Shown piece after piece: positions 58,292-64,000 of a DNA stretch of 64,000 nucleotides. The position numbers and the translations under genes were made by a program. The DNA lies in contig NZ_JAVDUW010000001.1 in assembly GCF_031456495.1 (NCBI RefSeq), positions 1,054,001 through 1,118,000 of the forward strand, written 5' to 3'. Under the pieces are notes generated by a model. It had not been told where the DNA came from. It made no database searches and saw nothing but the letters and a program-made list of their open reading frames with translations. The first letter of the stretch is position 1. Each line of letters starts with the position of its first letter. This stretch comes from Pedococcus sp031456495. Its GTDB lineage: Bacteria > Actinomycetota > Actinomycetes > Actinomycetales > Dermatophilaceae.

Positions 58292-61243
58292 TCACTGTTC
58301 AGTCGTGCTGTGGTCGCGGCTGACCAGGGCGGCCAACTCGATCCGGCTCGTCGTGCCGGTCTTCCTCAGAACGTTCGACACGTGGCTGCTCACCGTCTTC
58401 TCGCTGATGAACAGTTGCCGGGCGATCTGCGCGTACGTCGCTCCCGACAGCAAGGGGTCGAGGACTTCTCGCTCCCGGGTCGTCAGGGCCGCGGTACCCG
58501 GCAACGCGAGAACGGATACAGGGTGTTTCGACCCGCCGGTATCGGGCATCGGAATGTGGAGATGGGATTGTGACACCAGACGGTTGATCACCGCAGTCAG
58601 TGGTGGGGCCCCCAGCTGGATGCTGATGCGCAGGGCGTCCGCCAGGGCCGTCGCGGCTCTGCTCCTGTGGTGGCGGTGCGTGAGCAGGTGATCGGCAAGC
58701 CCGACGAGAGCCCGAGCGTGCTCATATCGCATGTCGGCCTTCAGGGTGGCCTCACATGCCGCATCCCAGAGCTGTTCGAGTGCTTGCGTGTCCACCGCAC
58801 CCTGGGCGCGCTGCGCTGCATGAAGGGCTCCAAGCGCCGGATGGACGAAGTCCAGGGGGCCCGCGGCCTCGAAGGCGGCGGGTTGCGTGCCTCGGTTTGC
58901 CTCGATGTCCTCGAGCCGATGAAGCGCTGCCCGTCGCGCCTCCTGGTCCGTTGAGCGTTGGGTGAGCTGCGCCGCCGCTTGGGATGCATACTTCAGCCAC
59001 TCGTCAGCGGTCCGGGGGCTGGCGTGCACCACTTCGGCCATGTGTTCGCCGATCCTGTCCAGGGCGCCCATGGGGTCGCCCAGGGCGATGCTGACTTGGA
59101 TCTGTGTCTCGGCCAGGACGTCACCAACGGGTGCGGGGTTCAACATGAGGTCTTCTGCCCGCCGCAGGTGCATGACGGCCGCGGCCCGGTTGCCCTCGTG
59201 GGCGGCCAGCAAGGATGCGACGCAGCGTGAGGTCGCGGCGGCGTTGTGGCTGCGTGCAATGGTCAGCAGCTCACGAACCAGGCCCCGAGCCTGAGTCCAG
59301 CGGCCGAGCACGAAGTTCCACCGGGCCGCCATGGCGCCGATCGTGGCGGCGTAGTCGAACTGGCCCTCGTCTCGAAGGGTGCGGTACGCGTTGCCCGTGA
59401 TGGTGGCCGCGTCCGCATACCGGCCAACGCTTTCGTAGGCGTTGCTCAGGAAGAGACCGGCCCAGCGGACGAGCTGCGGGTCCTTGCTCTCCGCCGCCAA
59501 ACTGAATGCTCGTTCGGCGTCCGCGATGCCCGCAACGGTTCCCCCGAGGGTATGCGCCCTGGCGCCGTGGCCCCAGACCAGGGCGGCCGCGGTCCCCGCT
59601 CTCTCGGCGAGCCGGACAGCGCTCTCAGCGTGCTGGTGCGCCTCCGCGATGCCGTTGAACACTTCGGCAAAAGCGAGCTGGCCAAAGGCTTGGGCCCGCT
59701 CGGGCGAGTCGGGAATCCGTTCGGTCAAAGCGAGTACCTCGCGCGGCTCCGACACGGACATGGGCGCCGCGTCGTCTGCTGCTCTCTTGCGCAGCATCTG
59801 CAGCTCGAGCAGGATCCGTGACGCCAGGAGAGGACTGTCGCCTGAACGGGCTACCCGCGCCAGCGCATTCTCGTAGTGCGCCGCTGCCCCGCGGTCGTCA
59901 CCCGCGCCCCTGCAGGCACGCCCCGCCCGGATCAGCAGAGCCACAGTGTCGACCTGCGCCGCGCCCTCGTCCGGCAGGAGGTCGACGAGCGACACCGCAG
60001 TGGACAGATGGCTGGCCTCCTCGTCCCTACCCCGCACCGCGTCGGCGCGGTTGGCGGCCCGCACCGACCAGACGAACCCCTGATCGATGTCACCAGCCGC
60101 CACGTAGTGCAGCGCGAGGGAGTTCGCGCGATCACGTTCGTCCACCTGTACTGCCGCCTGCCAAATTTCGGCGAGTTCGCTGTGTAGCTCGGAACGCTCC
60201 CAGCTCTTCATGGTCCCCGCGATGGTCTCGGCCAGCAGCGGATGCCTAAACCAGATGGCCCCGCTCGCGGTCTCGACCGTGATTCCCTCCCTCGCCGCCT
60301 CGGTCAACGCGTGGGACACGTCTTCTGGCGCGACCGCGTGACGAGCCGCGAAGTCCCTCAGCACTGGGAAGGCGACCGGGCCGCCGGCCACGGCGAGGAG
60401 CTGGGTCACTGTCCGACCGCCGCCCGACAGTCGGTGCCACGCTGCCAACAGTGCGTCCCCAAGCCGGTTGTTCACCGGGTCTCCGCCATGCACCACTGAG
60501 CTGGCGTTCTGTATGAGGAGGTCGGCCAGGTAGGGGTTCCCTCCCGAGCGGCGGAAGACCTCCTCAACCAGCCCAGGACGGGACACAGCGGCGCCTCGGG
60601 CCAGCACCATCTCCTCGACGTCCCACGCACCCAGCCGGCTCAGCTCCAGCTGGGCGACCCGTGGCATCCGGAGCGCGTCCGCCAACCAGCCGTGCAGCCG
60701 GTGACCCTCCACGAGGTCGGTGTCGCGGTAGGTGGCCAAGATTCCGAGCCGTTGGCCGGGCAGAAATCCTGCGACCAGGTAGGACAGGACGTCCAACGAA
60801 CTGGGGTCGCACCACTGGAGGTCGTCAAGCACCACCAAAGTGGGCCGGTCCGCTTGAAGGGCGTCGACGACTTCCCCGATCTGAAGCAGGGCAACCCCTG
60901 TTGACGCGTCGTTGATTGCTGGCACGAGGTCGTCCAGGCGACCCCCGGGAGCCAAGCTGTCCCGGCTTTCGCTCGTGGTGGTGTGCAGCCAATGAGTCAA
61001 GGCTTGGGTGAAGACGACGTAGCTCGTGACGTTCGCCCCGAATCGAAGGCACTGACCGAACAGCACGTTGGTGTCGCCGCGTTCGGCTGCGAGCGCAGCC
61101 TCGCGAACCAGCGTGGTCTTGCCGATGCCCGGCTCCCCGTGCACCAGCAGGAGCCCCGGCTCTCCGAGGGCGGCCCCCTCGACGACAGCCCTCACCGTCG
61201 CGCGTTCAGACTCCCGACCGATCATGGTCGCCGGCCCACCCAT
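58292..61243 (-). CDS. Large ATP-binding LuxR-family (LAL) regulator
   Basis: A protein of about 983 aa. The N-terminal AAA/STAND-type ATPase (about residues 5-330) has MIGRESERATVRAV, Walker A GEPGIGKTT, VVLDDLQWCDPSSLDVL (Walker B and sensor) and ILATYRDTDL. A long helical TPR-like region follows (about residues 400-900, with AAHYENALARVARSGD and AERAFSLAAES). The C-terminal LuxR HTH reads LTTREREVLDPLLSGATYAQ and continues IARQLFISEKTVSSHVSNVL. LAL regulators activate nearby genes in response to small molecules. The start is uncertain: 61243 (MGGPATMIGRE) or 61225 fit the domain; the frame is open to about 61447. Codon use is more mixed than in the chromosomal part. Confidence 0.85.
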   Translation of the reverse strand: MGGPATMIGRESERATVRAVVEGAALGEPGLLLVHGEPGIGKTTLVREAALAAERGDTNVLFGQCLRFGANVTSYVVFTQALTHWLHTTTSESRDSLAPGGRLDDLVPAINDASTGVALLQIGEVVDALQADRPTLVVLDDLQWCDPSSLDVLSYLVAGFLPGQRLGILATYRDTDLVEGHRLHGWLADALRMPRVAQLELSRLGAWDVEEMVLARGAAVSRPGLVEEVFRRSGGNPYLADLLIQNASSVVHGGDPVNNRLGDALLAAWHRLSGGGRTVTQLLAVAGGPVAFPVLRDFAARHAVAPEDVSHALTEAAREGITVETASGAIWFRHPLLAETIAGTMKSWERSELHSELAEIWQAAVQVDERDRANSLALHYVAAGDIDQGFVWSVRAANRADAVRGRDEEASHLSTAVSLVDLLPDEGAAQVDTVALLIRAGRACRGAGDDRGAAAHYENALARVARSGDSPLLASRILLELQMLRKRAADDAAPMSVSEPREVLALTERIPDSPERAQAFGQLAFAEVFNGIAEAHQHAESAVRLAERAGTAAALVWGHGARAHTLGGTVAGIADAERAFSLAAESKDPQLVRWAGLFLSNAYESVGRYADAATITGNAYRTLRDEGQFDYAATIGAMAARWNFVLGRWTQARGLVRELLTIARSHNAAATSRCVASLLAAHEGNRAAAVMHLRRAEDLMLNPAPVGDVLAETQIQVSIALGDPMGALDRIGEHMAEVVHASPRTADEWLKYASQAAAQLTQRSTDQEARRAALHRLEDIEANRGTQPAAFEAAGPLDFVHPALGALHAAQRAQGAVDTQALEQLWDAACEATLKADMRYEHARALVGLADHLLTHRHHRSRAATALADALRISIQLGAPPLTAVINRLVSQSHLHIPMPDTGGSKHPVSVLALPGTAALTTREREVLDPLLSGATYAQIARQLFISEKTVSSHVSNVLRKTGTTSRIELAALVSRDHSTTEQ

Positions 61244-61731
61244 CCCACGATCATCCGCCCAACGGCGCCCTACGACCCCCGTCCGCCAAAGCTTTCTCCG
61301 AATGGCAGCCGGATCTGCTCCCCCGGTTACGTCAGACGTCACGCCGGGAGCCCCGCGCGAACCCGGCGGAACACGGTGAACGTCCCCTGATGCCGCGATC
61401 CTGGCGTCGCTTCTTTCCTCCGGCGGAGACGAAGATCGCGTCAACACTGCCAGAGCCGGTGCGATGCGCGTGCCGGGTGCCGATCACTGACGCAGCGGCC
61501 ACGCCTGAGGGCATGCCGGCATACGGCAAACGCCTGAGTCCAAGTGGGCCGTGAGGCGGCAAAATATCGGCAAGAGAAGGCAACAGCATGCAAGCGCCAT
61601 CCAGCTTCTGACTCAACGAGGGGCGCGTCGCTGGTCGATGCGAACAGCACAATCTTCGGTCCAAGTTCCGCCACGCCCTGACGTGTGGACTGCCGGCTCG
61701 GACCCAGAACGAGGTTGGTGGAGGTGCCGCG
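61244..61731. other. Intergenic region in the island
   Basis: Roughly 490 bases between the LAL gene and the next plus-strand gene. No credible coding frame, RNA or repeat was recognised. It presumably holds the two divergent promoters. Confidence 0.35.
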
Positions 61732-62490
61732 ATGCCCGCTGTGATGCCCGCAGATCTGACCTTCAGCCAGACGTTGTGGTCCAACGCCCTTGGTGCCCTG
61801 TTCACGGCACTCTTTGTGACCCTCGGGGCCGGTGTGCTCGTCAGGACGGTGGAGGATCGACAAGCCAGGAGCCGGCTCGACGCGGAGAACAGTCGTCAGG
61901 AATCGATGCGCAAGGCAGATGAGGCGCGCGCCGACGCGCTGGCCAAAGCGGACCAGGAGCGTGCAGCCGCGCTCCTGCTCGCCGACCAGCAACGTGCGGA
62001 TGCCCTCACGAAGGCGGAGACGGAGCGAGCCGACCTACGTCGCCAGCTGGACAAGGAGCACGATGAGCGGCAGCAGGCCCGAGACCATGAGTTTCAGTCT
62101 CGGGCCGCCCTCAGGGAGTCCTACACCGAACTGTTGGTGGCGCAACGTCGTTCGCGCGAAGCATCGAAGGCCCTTGCCGAATCCGGCGATATCTCGCGGA
62201 TCGAAGCGGGCGCCGCCGCTAGCAAGGCGCATGACGAGTTCATCGATGTGTACCACCGACTCGCTCTCGACGCCGACCGTCCCATGTGGCTGGAACTACG
62301 CAGCTTACGGGCCGTGCTGGACGACATGGTTCAGGCTGCTGCGTCCGGGGACCTTGACCAGTGCACCCAGCTCGCAGGCGTCGCACGGGACGCCCGGCAG
62401 AACCTTGAGCGCAGCTTCCGCGCCCGACTCGGTCATGAGCCCCTCCAAGACCGCCACCCGCTAGGGCGCTACGAAAAGGGACAAAGCTGA
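61732..62490 (+). CDS. Membrane-anchored coiled-coil protein
   Basis: A 252-aa protein with GGAGG before the ATG. Residues about 10-40 form one membrane span (TLWSNALGALFTALFVTLGAGVLV). Residues 42-125 form a long, highly charged coiled coil with an imperfect repeat rich in ADALAKADQERAAALLLADQQ. A helical C-terminal domain follows (SYTELLVAQRRSREASKAL, DEFIDVYHRLALDADRPMWLEL). It has no catalytic motif. Proteins of this shape are found in phage- and defence-related islands, where they may act as sensors or anchors; the role here is unknown. Confidence 0.7.
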   Translation: MPAVMPADLTFSQTLWSNALGALFTALFVTLGAGVLVRTVEDRQARSRLDAENSRQESMRKADEARADALAKADQERAAALLLADQQRADALTKAETERADLRRQLDKEHDERQQARDHEFQSRAALRESYTELLVAQRRSREASKALAESGDISRIEAGAAASKAHDEFIDVYHRLALDADRPMWLELRSLRAVLDDMVQAAASGDLDQCTQLAGVARDARQNLERSFRARLGHEPLQDRHPLGRYEKGQS

Positions 62491-62999
62491 GTCGGGGCAA
62501 CCAGGACTTCAGTGGGAGCGCACCGTCACTTCGCCGCGAGATGCCGGTGGTCCGATATCCCCGGGAGGCAAAGGAACCTGGCGTCAGCTCCGTAGCCACA
62601 CTTGACGGCCAGCGCCTCGCGGATACCCTCCCGCCAGGTTCTGCGCCCCAGCCCACGCCACGAGTTGTGGGTGAGGGGCGCCGTCGCCCCGGGGCGGCTT
62701 GGTCCCGCCGGCCTCCGCGCCGGCGTAGATCGTCCTCGAACATGCCGAATGGCCGGCTCGTCACCGCTAGCGACTACAGACCACCTTGTTCTCAGGCACC
62801 AGTACAAACCGGAGAGATGGATGAGGAACTGATCCACCAATAGGGGTCGATGCTTGCCTGTCCATTCTGCCGCTGCCGACCCTCCTGATTGCGGACAGAT
62901 CGGCAGGCTTTGTCGCTGGGCTCATTCGAGTCTTGACATTCCGACTTGTCGCGAGCAGCGTCCAAGGAGCAACCAGGTCGCTGGCAGCAGGAGGTCGCG
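62491..62999. other. Intergenic region in the island
   Basis: About 500 bases without a supported gene. Open frames here (about 80-100 codons on each strand) have no ribosome sites and no recognisable product. Confidence 0.35.
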
Positions 63000-63383
63000 G
63001 TGGACGACGAGAGAGAAGTGAAGTTGGTGCGACCGGTCGATCGCTCGGAGGGTCAGATGACACCGGGCATGCGCCGCGAACAGGCCGTCAGCACGGATCG
63101 CAGCTGGGCAGGCCACGTGACGACCGAGGCGGGGATGGTCTCCGGCTGGCACCATCACGGAGATTACGAGAGCCACATCTACGTGGTCTCGGGACTGTTG
63201 CGCATGGAGTCCGGACCTGGGGGCCGCGACGTCGTCGATGCCCAGCCCGGCGACTTTGTCTTCGTCCCCCCTTACACGGTGCACCGCGAGGGGAATCCGG
63301 CATCGGCGGAGGCCACGGTGATCGTCGTCAGGGCCGGAAGCGGTGAGGCGGTATTCAACGTGGACGGACCTGATGAGACCTGA
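63000..63383 (+). CDS. Small cupin-domain protein
   Basis: A 127-aa single-domain cupin from a GTG with AGGAGG five bases upstream. Cupin motif 1 is SGWHHHGDYESHIYVVSGLL (His ligands and Glu). Motif 2 is AQPGDFVFVPPYTVHREGN (His). The metal set is therefore complete (two His, Glu, His). Cupins of this size are isomerases, dioxygenases or binding proteins. The first 30 residues are polar and precede the barrel. The island context gives no substrate. Confidence 0.8.
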   Translation: MDDEREVKLVRPVDRSEGQMTPGMRREQAVSTDRSWAGHVTTEAGMVSGWHHHGDYESHIYVVSGLLRMESGPGGRDVVDAQPGDFVFVPPYTVHREGNPASAEATVIVVRAGSGEAVFNVDGPDET

Positions 63384-63484
63384 CGTAAGGCTGCGGCGAA
63401 TTTGGGCGCCGCCGACGGGGATCGCCACATCCGCAGGATGAGCGTCGTATCGACCCGCGTCATATCGGCGCGACTAGGCATCTG

Positions 63485-64000
63485 TCAGGCGGTAGGCAGG
63501 GCGTTGGCCAGGCATCGGTGGATGTCGGCGATGGCTTCGGCGGATAGTGGCCCTTGCGCCTGGAGTTGGGGATACAGCTCCTTGGGCCAAAGGGCTTGCA
63601 CGTCGCGCGTCGTGAAGCTGCCTCCGATCAATGGCCAGTCCGCTTCGATGAAGCAGAGCACGCCGCGGATTGGGGCGTCGTCGGCGAGCGCTGATCGGAC
63701 CACGTCGACCTGTTTCAGCACGCCGTCTACTAGCTTGGTGCAGTCGCGTGATCCGACGAGCAACCGTTCGACGCGGGGGCGCAGGATGCCGCCTTCGATC
63801 TTGAGGTGAGGTCGGCCGCGGTACTTCTTGGCGTCGATGACGTAGGCGCCGTTGGCCGCTACGGCGATGTGGTCGATGTTCGCCTCGGACCTCGGAATGC
63901 GTCGGTCGGGCAGCAGCTTGATGGTGTTGCAGGCCAATCGGTCCAAGCCTTTGCCGAGGCGTTCTCCACCGAGGGCGCCGGTGTCCCAGGCGGTGGTGGA
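63485..64000 (-). CDS. NERD-domain protein (5' end outside the window)
   Basis: At least 172 codons, open to the right edge, so the start is not visible. The visible part matches a nuclease-related domain: TGALGGERLGKGLDRLA, IDHIAVAANGAYVIDAKKYRG (Asp and Lys of the D-xK nuclease core) and RGVLCFIEADWPLIG. It ends with a helical region (AEAIADIHRCLANAL). NERD proteins belong to the restriction-endonuclease-like superfamily and are frequent on plasmids and islands. It may be complete in its C-terminal part here. Confidence 0.75.
   Translation of the reverse strand, partial: STTAWDTGALGGERLGKGLDRLACNTIKLLPDRRIPRSEANIDHIAVAANGAYVIDAKKYRGRPHLKIEGGILRPRVERLLVGSRDCTKLVDGVLKQVDVVRSALADDAPIRGVLCFIEADWPLIGGSFTTRDVQALWPKELYPQLQAQGPLSAEAIADIHRCLANALPTA

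Overview
The window is about 64 kb of very GC-rich DNA (roughly 70% or more by eye). It uses GTG starts freely, many genes overlap as ATGA or GTGA, and the gene families are actinobacterial (Pmt mannosyltransferase, DUF5994, DUF4126, class F sortase with a CHRD protein, AbiEi/DUF559 protein). It most resembles a chromosomal segment of an Intrasporangiaceae-type actinomycete; the family placement is an inference. No rRNA gene, complete tRNA gene or CRISPR array is present. The only tRNA sequence is a 3' half used as an attachment site.

Region 1 (1-13.9 kb) is mostly core or housekeeping: metG, a frameshifted AbiEi/DUF559 gene set between inverted copies of an intergenic repeat, a NarL/LiaR-type two-component pair with a palindromic control region, a secreted collagen-like protein, an ABC-F ATPase, a CPBP protease homologue, rsmI and pmt.

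Region 2 (13.9-23.5 kb) opens with the most unusual locus, a four-gene stressosome operon. Its first gene fuses an ECF-type sigma factor, a zinc-finger segment and an RsbT kinase in one chain. It is followed by RsbR, RsbS and a free-standing RsbU N-terminal domain, with overlapping or closely spaced reading frames. Downstream are several tiny ORFs and a group of envelope and stress proteins (DUF5994, desaturase, DedA, PAP2, HdeD-like, CYTH-CHAD).

Region 3 (23.6-31.1 kb) carries a PhoX-like protein, a CHRD surface protein coupled to a class F sortase, a TSUP exporter, terC behind a probable yybP-ykoY (manganese) leader, and an ArsR/SmtB sensor with two CDF transporters. Region 4 (31.1-35.2 kb) holds an NCS1 permease, a PuuE-like deacetylase and a GntR regulator, with a candidate GntR operator in the promoter, then two small hypotheticals.

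Region 5 (35.3-55.4 kb) is a large catabolic cluster. It has a sugar-type ABC importer (one protein is an ATPase-permease fusion), three zinc-type alcohol dehydrogenases, an SDR, a hydroxyisobutyrate-dehydrogenase-like protein, E1alpha/E1beta/E2 of an acetoin-dehydrogenase-like complex, an M24 protein, a VOC protein, an EboE-like TIM barrel, a PRISE reductase, an aldehyde dehydrogenase and an XRE-cupin regulator. The parts suggest uptake of a polyol-like compound, oxidation of a vicinal diol to an acyloin, and TPP-dependent cleavage. The E2 lacks its catalytic His and the M24 protein lacks a metal-ligand Asp, so the chemistry is probably not standard.

Region 6 (56.2 kb to the right edge) looks like one end of an integrated element. 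A tRNA-Ala(CGC) 3' half, cut at the anticodon loop, marks the junction. Beyond it the DNA is less GC-rich and more sparsely coded: a SnoaL-like protein, an exported-type hypothetical, a large LuxR-type ATPase regulator, a membrane coiled-coil protein, a cupin and a NERD protein cut by the window end. No integrase was seen. Across the whole window the word GTATGCC/GGCATAC is strongly over-represented in every reading frame, as if selected as DNA.
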